From assembly GCA_002633005.1 (NCBI GenBank), contig NMRA01000103.1, positions 158,690 through 222,689 of the forward strand: a stretch of 64,000 nt of DNA, given 5' to 3'. The stretch's first letter is position 1. Every line of letters starts with the position of its first letter. The translations under genes and the position numbers were made by a program. The notes below the pieces were generated by a model. That model saw only the letters and a program-made list of their open reading frames with translations. It was not told the origin of the DNA and did no database searches. Positions 45,384 to 55,090 of the stretch are shown here, one piece after another. This DNA is from Phoronis australis. Lineage: Eukaryota; Phoronida; Phoronidae.

Positions 45384-45510
45384 GAAATTAAAAAAATTAC
45401 GAACAAACCTTAAAAATACCTGATGAGCAAGTTGAATTCTCTTTAAGTGGCACGGATTAACTTTGAATATTGCAATTTAGTCTGTTTATCGCTTTCTGGC
45501 CTGTTTAAGA
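45384..45510. repeat. Dispersed repeat, copy 2 of 2
   Basis: Partner of 2762-2895 (shared ATATTGCAATTTAGTCTGTT and flanking boxes). The reading frame is broken here. Confidence 0.7.
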
Positions 45511-46675
45511 GGGGGTTGATGTGAGTCCTAACTGTTTAAAAGTTGATATAAATGTATGATAGTATTCAAATATATTTGCTTGCTTTTCCACTGTGCTGCC
45601 GTCCTCAGATTTGGAGTGCTATCACAAATGATAAGCTGTCGTTAATAGCCTCCTTGTCAATCAACTGTTTATCGAATTAGTTTGAGTGCATCCGCGCATT
45701 TTCTTAAAAATCGAGGAAAATTAGAAACTCTATGGTGACTGCATAGTTTTTCCTCGTGCGAACTTCAAAAATCATTCATTTTTTTCACACATGTCATAGC
45801 GAGTAACTATGTAGTAGACGTTGAGAGATGATACTTTCGCCAGGAATTGTTTAAACAATATTTTGCCGAGTTTTCGCGTTCCATGCCCATTTAAGACAGC
45901 TATGTACTATTCAACAGGTGTTCCAAGAAACAGTGTTTCTTTGTTGTGAGTAGTTTGATATTGTTATTTTCCACAGGCCTCTTTTAGCAACATTCGAAAA
46001 TAAAAAAGCGGGAAAACTATCGTGAAAAGCATTGTTGAGGTGTTTTACATGACAAACAAAAATGTCCAGGGGATTACATTTGTCGTCTGTCTTGTTGAAA
46101 AGCTCGTAACTTTTAGTTTGATAGGTTGTCGAGGTGCTGCGTGAAATGAGTGACCACTGCTGTAAGTTGACGAATTTTGTCGAGACAAGGTTATTTGTCT
46201 GGAAACATATCTCCACCGTGTCGCTTGATGATTTCACCATGAACAGAAATGACAAAACGAAAACTATGCATTGAGATTGTGCATAATATGACAACTGCAA
46301 CACTCCATCGAAATTAAGTCGACGGTACACTGGAAACTCACAATGGACACCCTCGTGACCAGGACCGTGTACATGTAAGCTCTGGTATTAGAATGCTTGG
46401 GCCACGCGCAAAAACACTGCCGTTATACAGCTCTTTGTACGGACAAATATATGCCCCTAAATTTTGTTGAACACATTTCTTAAATCAACATATCTAAGTG
46501 CCTGTTTACTGTATAGGAAAAAATGCATACAACTAGTCCGATTTCTAAATAAGTGCTTACAAAGTGTTTAGGGTCAGAGCCCCATTGCAGGCTGTTTAGC
46601 CCCATGGTGTGCCCACTATGACCTATTGACCCATGTATGGCATCATTCTCTATCGATACGTCTGGATCAACTCAC
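45511..46675. other. Non-coding or unassigned open frame
   Basis: A minus-strand frame of 139 codons (46330 to 45911) has no recognisable motif or signal peptide and may be fortuitous. Confidence 0.4.
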
Positions 46676-46807
46676 CTGGGACTGGCTCAGGTGGGTCAGG
46701 GTTTTTGCAGGAATGACAACAACTTCTGTTCACCCGTGGGTTTTCGCACGCGTTTTTTGCCTTTACCTTTGTCGCACAGTTGGCAACTGTGTTCACGCAT
46801 GGAAAAG
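46676..46807 (-). CDS. PLAC-type exon of a secreted protein (third module)
   Basis: Minus-strand exon of 132 bp with acceptor TTATTCATAG and donor CCCAG|GTGAGT, symmetric phase 1-1. It reads FPCVNTVANCATKVKAKNAC, ENPRVNRSCCHSCKNPDPPE, PVP. Spacing is C-x6-C-x9-C-x8-CC-x2-C, close to the classical PLAC module. The PxPPxP linker and donor match the layout of the plus-strand exon at 16094-16246, so the two share ancestry. No companion exons were found on the minus strand, and transposons lie on both sides. It may belong to a second, neighbouring gene or be an orphaned, duplicated exon. Confidence 0.6.
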
Positions 46808-47672
46808 CTATGAATAAATGGGTAATAGTTACATAACAAGACACGCACTAAGATGATTATACAGCTTATCATTCACATCAGCAGTCAACACAATGTATTC
46901 ATTACCTTACTTTCATATACCCGTGCATTCTATTTATTACACTTTTGATTTCGATTGGTTCACGGTCTCGACTTAAAAGTTAAAGACAAGATGATGGAAT
47001 TTTGTACAGAAACCCAAAATTGCGTTTTCAGCGCAAAAACTACATAATCAAATACATTGTTCAGTTTGTACATAGAACTATTCGTAATTACTTTCCTATT
47101 TGTGGCTACACTCACCGAGACTTATATGAAACATTCTTAAAATGCATGCCTTGGCGACATCTTACTGCCAAAACCAGTCTTGGCAACATAGAGCTGGTGG
47201 ATTTCGACTGTCTAGCCCAACTACTGCATTTGAGTTAGTTTACCCAATTGATAACCATACAATTAGTCGCCTAGACTTTTATGAATCTTTGATATTGAAT
47301 AAGGGGTCATATATAGACATATCTTGATTTTGTCCAGTTATTGAAACGCACAGATGAGCGTACGAGACCGGCTCTTTGTTCACGGAGACACTCTGGCGTT
47401 TTTCATAGAACTAGAACTTGCTATCACTTGAACCATTGCAGACAAGACACTTGGCGAAATCGGAGAAATAACTGAAGTCAACGACGCTTCTCATGCCAAC
47501 AAAGACACCAGTGATGATGGAAGCATTTAGGACTTGAACAGTGTAGTCTGCAACGCAATGGAACAGACGCAAGCACATTAAAAATATCGGTCTTCTACTG
47601 AAGAGCAACCATCGGAAAATCTCGTGTACATGTATCTCGAGAACCATAAGTCGTGGAGGAAAGGAGCCTAAA
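46808..47672. other. Non-coding, nothing recognised
   Basis: A minus-strand frame at 47411-47647 (78 codons) has no recognised domain. Confidence 0.4.
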
Positions 47673-48518
47673 AAGGGATTGTTGTGAAAAAGGCAGAAGT
47701 TAAGATATTAACAAAGAAATAAAACTCACATTTCCCCGCGTTGCGCGCCAAACAAAAGCTCATTCATTTTTATTGGAAAAATACGAAAATGGTGACAGCG
47801 ATCGCTTATTGGTTGATATGTCAGTGACGTGGCTGGTGGGGCCTAGAGTGCTTACCACGTATGATTGTGCTATATTGTGAAGAGTTCACATCGTACTTTA
47901 TCATTTTATTAACAGTTCTTTTTTGCCATTATGCTGTAAAAGGTTCGCAATGCCCTTTGGTATGGATCCTGGGTGTCCGAAATTTTCGAGTCCGAAGGCG
48001 TCTTCTAATGGGAGGGACTATGCAATCAGTTGCTCTAGCCTTGAAACAAAGCTGTATACCGTGGATAAAATGAACAAATAAAATCTGACTCAAATTCAGT
48101 GTCATTAAAACTACTCTCTTCCTTAAGTAAACTAACTTATTTACCGGCGTTGTAAAAATTGGCATAAAGTCGCTAATCAATTGCGGCTAAAGTTGTGATG
48201 AGGTCTTTTTGTCGACTTTCGGCGATTACGTCATATGACCTTGGGCAGTTTCTTTTCCCGCAGTTTCAATATCAATTGTTTTTCGCTACCCGCACGAAGT
48301 TGTGTACATGTAACAGCAAATTATATGAACTTGTTTCATTTCTATGCAGAGTTTTAGCATTTTCAAACCAGCAAACACAAATTTGAGAAAAAATCGTGCT
48401 TCTGCAAAGTTGTCATCGTCTCCCAAAAGACGTCGCAAAATGTTGGGAAATGGCGCGTGCGTGGTGTCACCAGCGTGATGTTTCTGAATACGGGCGACGG
48501 ATTTTTCTTTGTTGCAAC
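47673..48518 (+). mobile_element. Element K2, copy a, left part (TTAA-type THAP element)
   Basis: Starts AAAGGGATTGTTGTG after a TAAA, matching the AAGGGGACTGTAG end of the complete copy b. Near 47951 it has the decayed THAP start MPFGMDPGC, where copy b has MPFCMAPAC. It runs through AAAATCTGAC and GTCGACTTTCGGCGATTACG to GTTGCAAC, where the P-like element is inserted. The remainder is at 54408-55090. Confidence 0.7.
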
Positions 48519-49275
48519 CATAGATTATAGACAACAGATTCGCAACTCCGGCATATCCTTACGTGCTGAGCTGAACTCTCCTGATATTTCTGGTGCAGTT
48601 TCCGGTTAGTGTATTTTGACGAGAATTACTTGCATCTACTTTACTGTCCAAAACAACGAAAAAATATTAATTTCGGCATTGAAACGCTTTCAAAGCCTTT
48701 CAATAGTAGATGTGTTGGTATTGTGAGTACTTTTGGCAATGCTACTGGTAATTAATTACAAAATTCAAACATCGGTGCCGACTAATTATGTCGTCTGCTT
48801 GCCCAATGGCAGCATAGTTATCGGACAGTTTTTGATTTATGGTTCACATACATGTAGGCCTACTGAGAAAACTACGAGAGCATGTCTATAAATCAACATT
48901 CTCAAGTGAGCAGTTCTTCTGGGAAGTGTTGAGTGGCCCTTAAAGGCGAAGGCAACCTTTTTTCATGTCATTTTGAGCTAAAATAAGGTTGGTTGGTTAT
49001 CCTAGACATATTTTCCACTTAATTACAGCTTTTCGTAATTTTATTAATTACTTGTCCGCTACTCCGGAAGTGACGTTTTAGGAGGCAAGCGTTTTCCGCC
49101 ACTTGGTTTTGCGTTGACTACCGTGCGAATCTGTTCTATTCTACTTTTGTTTTGTGCTGTTTTTCAACAATTGTCGCCACCACTTTCCATCGGCGAGTAT
49201 TCTGCGGCAAGATAGGTTAGTAGAGAACTCAACTACGTTGGATTTAGGGATTGTTTAGTGTGTTGTAAGCTGAAA

Positions 49276-49671
49276 ATGGCTGGAGTCGGTGACCCGTATC
49301 ACAGTGACAGTAGTGTGAGTGACGGAGACCTTGTTCACAGCAGTGGTGACGAGGAATTTTTTCACGGACATTCAGTGGGTGGGTACATGTTTGAGCCCGA
49401 GTATAACGAGGCAGAGTACGCACAGGCACAGGCAGCTGTTGAGAGAAACGAGGCGGCTACTGAGGACAGACGTGGTGACACATCTTGGTGCAAATGCACT
49501 GTGTGCGTTGTTATGCCTACCTCAATGGAATGCTTGTGCTGTTCAGAGTTCGACGAGGCCAAGCCACTACTGGACATGGTTAAGTGGACCTCCGGCATAC
49601 CACGGACAGAGGAACAACTGTCCCACTTGCCAGAGTGTCCCGCGACACACTCCCACTGGATGGTGACCTGA
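49276..49671 (+). CDS. P2X7-tail-like zinc-binding domain protein in the Kolobok-like element
   Basis: Start chosen at AAAATGGCT (MAGVGDPYHSDSS) rather than the upstream MCCKLK. An acidic serine-rich leader is followed by a FEPEYNEAEYAQAQAAVERN helix, then WCKCTVCVVMPTSMECLCC and SEFDEAKPLL. The E-P-E-x-x-E helix with W-C-x-C-x-x-C...M-P-T...C-x-C-C resembles the intracellular zinc-binding ballast domain of the vertebrate P2X7 receptor, which occurs as stand-alone proteins in many invertebrates. The usual continuation with further C and H ligands is replaced by a short tail ending HLPECPATHSHWMVT, so it is probably truncated at a fusion point with the antisense transposase frame. No channel part is present. 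Confidence 0.65.
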   Translation: MAGVGDPYHSDSSVSDGDLVHSSGDEEFFHGHSVGGYMFEPEYNEAEYAQAQAAVERNEAATEDRRGDTSWCKCTVCVVMPTSMECLCCSEFDEAKPLLDMVKWTSGIPRTEEQLSHLPECPATHSHWMVT

Positions 49672-50369
49672 GCACCCAAACTGCTTACATCGTGTCGTGT
49701 GACTCCCTCGCCACACACCTGGCACCTTCTAAATAGCTCCAACACTTTAGACAAGTCCACAATAAACTTATCAAAGTTTGGCTCACCGATCTGTTCACTG
49801 GACGACGAACTGTCCTCTTCACTGGGTGTCGAACTGAGCCTGTAATCACTCCCACTACTCAATATCGCTGCAGGGCTGCTTAGAGGCTCTGGGCTGGAGA
49901 AAACAGCACAGGGCGAATCACTACTGGTTCCAGGAATTGCACGCTCTGGGGTACGTTCGGAGGCACGGGTGACAGTAGATGAAGTGCCTCCACTGGCTCC
50001 AGTCACTGTACTGGCCACAGCTCGCGAGGCTTCTCGCTTCAAAAACGCACTTCTCGGGGGTGGCGACGGGGCACTGCCGGGAATCAACACAGACGGAATG
50101 GCATCCTTCTTCAAGCGTTGTTTCGCAGGGACCTTCATCAGTTCAGCGTACAAATCCCTTTCGTAATCGGACGGCAGAAAGTGCTTGCCACACACACGGT
50201 AATTCTCCACTGCTTTGTACGTTGCGTGGACGGGTAACGCTGCGTTCTTCACACGAACGAGCCAAGTACGGCGAAGTGTGTCATCCATCGGAAAGCGATG
50301 CAAAGGCACTCCCAAAGCGCGCGTGAGCCGATAATTACTACATCCCGGTACGCAGCAACAGTGTGGCAT
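49362..50369 (-). CDS. THAP-domain transposase remnant (335 codons)
   Basis: Residues 1-95 form a THAP domain: MPHCCCVPGC with C-x4-5-C, PLHRFP, the L-R-R-T-W helix, then VCGKHF (C60, H63) and DAIPSVL as the A-V-P-like box. A low-complexity serine-rich linker follows, then FRRCQVCGEG and IQWECVAGHSGKWDSC, a C-x2-C...C-x2-G-H-x3-W motif found in Kolobok-type transposases just before their catalytic region. The catalytic part is missing: downstream of about residue 250 the frame is simply the antisense of the P2X7-like frame (49362-49671), so the true protein likely ends near 49660. It may still bind the TIRs, as repressor or helper. Confidence 0.7.
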   Translation of the reverse strand: MPHCCCVPGCSNYRLTRALGVPLHRFPMDDTLRRTWLVRVKNAALPVHATYKAVENYRVCGKHFLPSDYERDLYAELMKVPAKQRLKKDAIPSVLIPGSAPSPPPRSAFLKREASRAVASTVTGASGGTSSTVTRASERTPERAIPGTSSDSPCAVFSSPEPLSSPAAILSSGSDYRLSSTPSEEDSSSSSEQIGEPNFDKFIVDLSKVLELFRRCQVCGEGVTRHDVSSLGAQVTIQWECVAGHSGKWDSCSSVRGMPEVHLTMSSSGLASSNSEQHKHSIEVGITTHTVHLHQDVSPRLSSVAASFLSTAACACAYSASLYSGSNMYPPTECP

Positions 50370-52249
50370 GCTGACTGACTAGTAAATGAAAGCAAACGAC
50401 GACGGAACTTAACACAACCGAGGTAGAACAATGACTGACTCGGCAGCTCTCACAGTCAGACTATATGAAAAGAAATTGGCGCGAAATGCTTGCCTGCTAA
50501 AACGTCACTTCCGGAGTAGCGGACGAGTAATTAACAAAATTACGAAAAGCTGTAATTAAGTAGAAAATATGTCTAGGATAACCAACCAACCTTATTTTAG
50601 CTCAAAATGACATGAAAAAAAGGTTGCCTTCGCCTTTAAAAGGGCCGTTGGTTGTAGCTGTAGCGTGAAATGGTTCTTAAAAGAACCGTTGAATAATTCA
50701 ACATAAATCACACAGTATACCATGCTCACTCAAGTACTAAAGGCCCTCTTCATTCAAGTTTTCATCTGGGAAGGTTGGATGAAAACAGAGGAGATGACAA
50801 TATCGATGACAGTTGTAACACCTTATATATATGTTACCGTTCTCCAACGTTATCACGAACCCTGCCTATTTCAGTTCTTGTTCCTGCATTCAGAAGTAGC
50901 CCTGAACCATAGGGAAAAAGGACATACTACGAAAACGAATCAAATTTTGACAATCATCGCCTTCGTGCGATTCTGTGTTGCTGTCGCCACACTGATGTGC
51001 CTCCCCAACATCAATGTCGAAAATCGACGTTACAAGTGATGGAAACTTGTGTCCTTTGTTTCTGTACTGATTTTGTCTAACGTTGATAAAGCATAACTTT
51101 TGGTTTTTACAATGCATTAATTGTGATTAATTCATTCATATTAGGTGGCTTCATTGAGTTGAACAAAAATAAACTAATTGTAATTCAATAAAGTTTTGAA
51201 AATAAATAGAACAGTAAAACAGGACTCCGAAAACTTTACGCCATTGGTGATCTGATTGGTTCATGCATTTACGGCGGGAAAATAATAGACCAAGTATCGT
51301 GCACGTGTACACTGTAGCAACACTTTGTATCTTATTCTTATTTGGCCAATCTGTTGATACAGTAAATTTCCTTATTTATGCCCATCCTGATTTGACTGCA
51401 AATTGACCTTGCTGGGTTCTATCATACATTGGGTTGGCATTGGGACTCACATGATGCTTACTCGAATGGGCTTCATTTATCAAGTATTTCAAATTGAGGT
51501 GAAGTAAATAAACAAAGTGGGTGATTATCATCACCAGAATTTCATCATTAGTATCTTTTGCCGGGTACTCAACTTCTCTGAGACTGGGGATTGTCAGATT
51601 TGTAAGGTAGAAGTGTTTCGCTGGATTTCCAGGTCTGTGGCATTATTTATACAGGACCAAAATTAAAAAAACAGACCTTTGTTTAAATCAGGAGCTGCAT
51701 GATACACATTTATTAGACGTGCGCAGGCATTGCACTGATCACTTGGAACCATTTTATTGTTTATTAATATATAGTTAAAGCAAGCTGAGGAGCTTGAAAC
51801 CTGATTCACTGCAATTTTAGGCAGTGGCATTTTCTGAAGAATGCTCGTAAGTTGACAACAAAGTTTGATAGCAATGCACTGCAGTTTTGTAGAAACTCTG
51901 TTCATAGGTTACAGATGCGTCTCAGAGCATAACTTTGATGAATTCTTGCTTACGATTTCACCTGTTTCGGAGACCGGGTTTCAACCACTTTTGGGCTATA
52001 ATAAGCGCCCCCTTCCTGAAGCGGATTTTTCAAGCACCCTGGCCACTTATTAGGGTGCATACGGTAATATTTCAGAGGGGCAATACTTAGTGTCCTTTAT
52101 GCACGTGACCCTTTTGTTACATTAGGAGTGGGATTGGCTCATTATGTACCCTACAGGTGGCATAGGACTTTACAAAACTGGTTGAAGAATTTTGTTTTCG
52201 TCATAAACGTTTGTTTGAAAGGGTTAAGTTTAGAAATGTTAGGACTTAA

Positions 52250-53626
52250 AAGGGAACTGTATTTTATTCTGAGTAAATTTTGAATAGTTTTCCATGAATT
52301 GTTGATTAATTTCTCAAATAATTCAACAACAAAAATCAAACTAATATTCTTTAACGAAGCTCAAAAAATTTCCGGCTTGGAGCGCTGCTTAGTCTCGTGG
52401 CGTATTTAGCGGGGGCAGTCACTGTCCTATGTTAGCGTGCAATCAAGTAGCGTTTTTCATATTGTCAGAATGAGAAATTTTAGTGTGAAATGTCGGGTCA
52501 CCAGGGATAATGTACCTGTTTGAGACGAGGCAACACAAAGTGATACCCAGTCATCGTCATCGTCAGACGAAAATTTGCCGGTGCAACCAGTCCGTATCAA
52601 CAATTTACTCTAGTGTGACTGTGCCGTGGGCAATGTGGACTCTAGCCAGCCAGTTAGCATGCTGTCAGCCAATACTCAGCGCTGTTAACTTGAAGGGTTG
52701 GTAAGTGGAATACAATCAAATCAACGTCATTTTGTAGCATAATTTGCCGCCTTTTTAACAAAGAAGTGCGTCGTCCGTTCAAAAACAGCACGCTCGTGAT
52801 ACTAAAAATTTGAGACGTCTTTCGGGAAATGATGACAGCTTCGCAGCACCAAGGTTGCTCTAAAATTCATTTTATTGTTATAAAAGTACTGAAACAATTT
52901 CCTATAATTTATTATAACATGTACGCAACCTAGGTAATACCGTCCGCGACGAACACTTGATAAAAGAATCCGGGGGAAAAGAAACTGGTAAAGGTCAATT
53001 GACGTAATCGCAAAAAGCCGACTCAAGAGAAAACATCACAATTTTAGCAGCAGCCGATGAACGATCGTTAACTTTTCCAACACCGGTAAATACTGAGAAG
53101 TTAGTTTGCTCTAGGAACCTGGTTCCCATGTTTACTCAAGGATGAGATTAGTTTTAATGATGTTAAGTCAGATTTTACTTTTTCCATTTTTACCCATATC
53201 GGCTCTCGAAAAGCTGGAGGCCTATATTTAGTAAATAGCTTTGGGCCAAGGCTAGGGTAACCCAGCGATGGTATGCGATGACCATCCCTTTAGAACACAC
53301 CTTTTTCGAAGGGTTTGAGCAAGCAGGTGCCATACAAAAAGGCATAGCGAACCTTTTACAGCACTGTGGCAAACAATAAAATAAGGACGATTGATAAATT
53401 ACGATGTAAACTCTTCAAAATATGACAAGCAATGAATGTGTAAAGCAGCCTATGCCCCGCCATTTACGTCACTGACACATCAGCCAATCAGCGATTGCTT
53501 TCAGAATTAGTGTAGTAACCATGAATACGAATCGGCTTTTGTTTGGCACGCAAGTCAGGCAAATATGAGTTTTATTTGCATGTTAGAACCGATTAACTGC
53601 AACATTATTTTGACTACAGTCCCCTT
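52250..53626 (-). mobile_element. Element K2, copy b (complete, 1.4 kb, TTAA-flanked)
   Basis: Ends are AAGGGAACTGTA on the left and, read inward from the right, AAGGGGACTGTAG, with TTAA on both sides (52246-52249, 53627-53630). P-like copy 1 has the uninterrupted GGACTTAAAGCGG equivalent (opposite strand, near 33185). This copy defines K2's full length and shows the uninvaded P-like target (TTTGTTAAAAAGGCGG on the minus strand, near 52760). Purine ends, TTAA and a THAP start make K2 a second, non-autonomous Kolobok-like family. Confidence 0.8.
53190..53345 (-). pseudogene. THAP start relic of element K2
   Basis: Reads MPFCMAPACSNPSKKVCSKG and MVIAYHRW, with C-x4-C and an H-R box like the first third of a THAP domain, then drifts into unrelated sequence with no second zinc pair. 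The matching place in K2 copy a (47951) has lost the first cysteine to glycine. K2 therefore descends from a THAP transposon but no longer encodes the domain. Confidence 0.5.
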
Positions 53627-54062
53627 TTAAGGCGGAAATTGAAAAAAAAAAAACATGTCCGCTTACAAAAAATTAACATGAAGAATAAAAACAACCTTTG
53701 CACTCCACTGGTGTTCCAGCTCCATGTTTTCAAAGAAGTTGCATTGTCATAGACTGCAGTCGAGAGATTTTGTGCGGCATATATTCGACATGAAATGAGT
53801 GTGTAACCTTCTGTTGAATTGCGAGATGGATTTTGACTGGTCCGGGTGATTATTTATGAAGCATTAATGTAATCTTTATTGATGTTAAAGGTTTTAGCAG
53901 CGCTCTATTTATTTGTACACGAATGTGAATTTGTTGGAATCGCTGATCCAAATCCTGGCCAAATATGCGCATTCTGCTGAGACCAAACTTTACCAGATAG
54001 TTTTCATAAAAACAGAGAAAACAAAATTGATTTGTGAAGACAGGATTAAGTAGTAGAGTCTC

Positions 54063-54257
54063 TTAAAAACATTCATCTTCGAAGTGCCTTGAACAAATGT
54101 ATAAAGTCTTATTGCTGAAACAACTGCCATTCACGTTGACACAAGAAGTAAGGTTTTCTTCCCACACCCGATTATGGGGTCTTCGGATGGTACGGAAGCT
54201 AGTTCCTTTGCATTTCGCGTGTGTGGCCGAACAACCGGCCACACAGTAGCCGACCAT
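54063..54257 (-). CDS. THAP-domain frame of P-like copy 2 (truncated)
   Basis: Reads MVGYCVAGCSATHAKCKGTS, FRTIRRPHNRVWEENLTSC and NKTLYICSRHFEDECF, then stop. All four zinc ligands (C-x4-C, C-x2-H) and the H-F after them are present, better preserved than in copy 1, which has V for F and a short deletion. It ends at the same DECF point, before the A-V-P-x-x-F box a full THAP domain needs. TIR to ATG distance is about 150 bp, as in copy 1. Confidence 0.65.
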   Translation of the reverse strand: MVGYCVAGCSATHAKCKGTSFRTIRRPHNRVWEENLTSCVNVNGSCFSNKTLYICSRHFEDECF

Positions 54258-54407
54258 GTTTAGCAGACGACGTACTTGCCGGAAATTGCACCAGAAAATT
54301 TAGCCAGGTGTCGTCACTGAATAATGACGTAAGGGCCCGTGCGTAAGCGCACAGATTTCGTCCATTCAATGTATACGGAGTTCGCGGTCCATGTACTATA
54401 GTCTATG

Positions 54408-55090
54408 GTTGCAAAAAGCGGCAAAATTCTGCTAGAAAATGATGTTTATTTGAACGTTTACCTCTTGAACGGCTGCACCGAACAGGGCGAGTGTAGTTTG
54501 ACTACCAGATTTTGCATGCGCCCTCGCCGGTCGTTTGCTCCACATGTTGATGTAAACGACGAGGTGACGAGCATAACTACCCGCGTAGTCAACGAACTGT
54601 GTGAAATTTCGGAGTCAACTGGAGCTCAATTACGGCGATGCGATGGTCGTCATACAGGTGTAGTCGGTAACCAACCAACAAAGCTGCCAGCATTAGCTGG
54701 CTGTTAGCAAGCTGGCGAGAGTCAGCACAGTTTACAGTCACACGATTGCATATTGTAGCCACGGGCTGGTTGCAGCGGAATATTTTTTTAGCCTGACGAC
54801 GATGACGACTGGTATCACTCTATGTTGCTTCGGCTGAAAAAGTTATCCTGGTGACCTGACAAAATTGTCTGATTCTGACAATTTGAAGAACGCCCCTTGA
54901 CTGCACGCTACAATAAGGCTCTGATTTTACCCCACCAAATAAGTCACGACAAGCAGGGCTCCAAGCGGGTGATTGTGGAACTCTTTGAACCAAAGTTTTC
55001 AGTGCCGTTGGAAAATATAAATTTACTTTTTGCTGTAGAATTCTTAATCATCCGGCCAGAAATACTAAATATTTGTGAATGCCAAGTCTA
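54408..55090 (+). mobile_element. Element K2, copy a, right part
   Basis: Resumes after the duplicated GTTGCAAA: GCTAGAAAATGATGTTTAT, then TTAGCTGGCTGTTAGCAAGC, CTGACGACGATGACGACTGG and GGCTCCAAGCGGG, all collinear with copy b (minus strand 52780 down to 52380). The far end near 55090 is diverged and TTAA is not evident. Confidence 0.65.

Larger units (their letters stand above)
48944..50635 (-). mobile_element. Kolobok-like transposon with 150-bp TIRs and TTAA duplication
   Basis: Terminal inverted repeats of about 150 bp (48944-49093 and 50487-50635) begin AGGCGAAGGCAACC and are almost identical. TTAA flanks both sides (48940-48943, 50636-50639). P-like copy 1 has the pre-insertion sequence CCCTTTTAAGGGCC with a single TTAA at 36873-36876. 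TTAA duplication, purine-starting ends and a THAP protein are the defining features of the Kolobok superfamily; piggyBac also uses TTAA but lacks THAP. Near-identical TIRs indicate a recent insertion. At 1.7 kb it is shorter than an autonomous element and carries a partial transposase plus an unrelated zinc-domain frame. Confidence 0.85.
48519..54407 (-). mobile_element. P-like THAP transposon, copy 2, carrying two insertions
   Basis: Inverted relative to copy 1. It starts CATAGATTATAG and ends CTATAGTCTATG, flanked by GTTGCAAC (48511-48518) and GTTGCAAA (54408-54415), an 8-bp target duplication with one mismatch. The THAP frame lies at the right end on the minus strand. Two TTAA insertions interrupt it: a Kolobok-like element (48944-50635) and K2 copy b (52250-53626). 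Removing both leaves about 2.8 kb, against about 3.1 kb for copy 1 without its own insertion. Long stretches match copy 1 clearly, for example 51020-52200 against 33240-34440. Confidence 0.8.

Noticed and set aside
48944-50635. piggyBac assignment based on TTAA
   Set aside because: The element encodes a THAP domain with a Kolobok-type C-x2-C/G-H-x3-W motif, and its ends start AGG rather than CCC.
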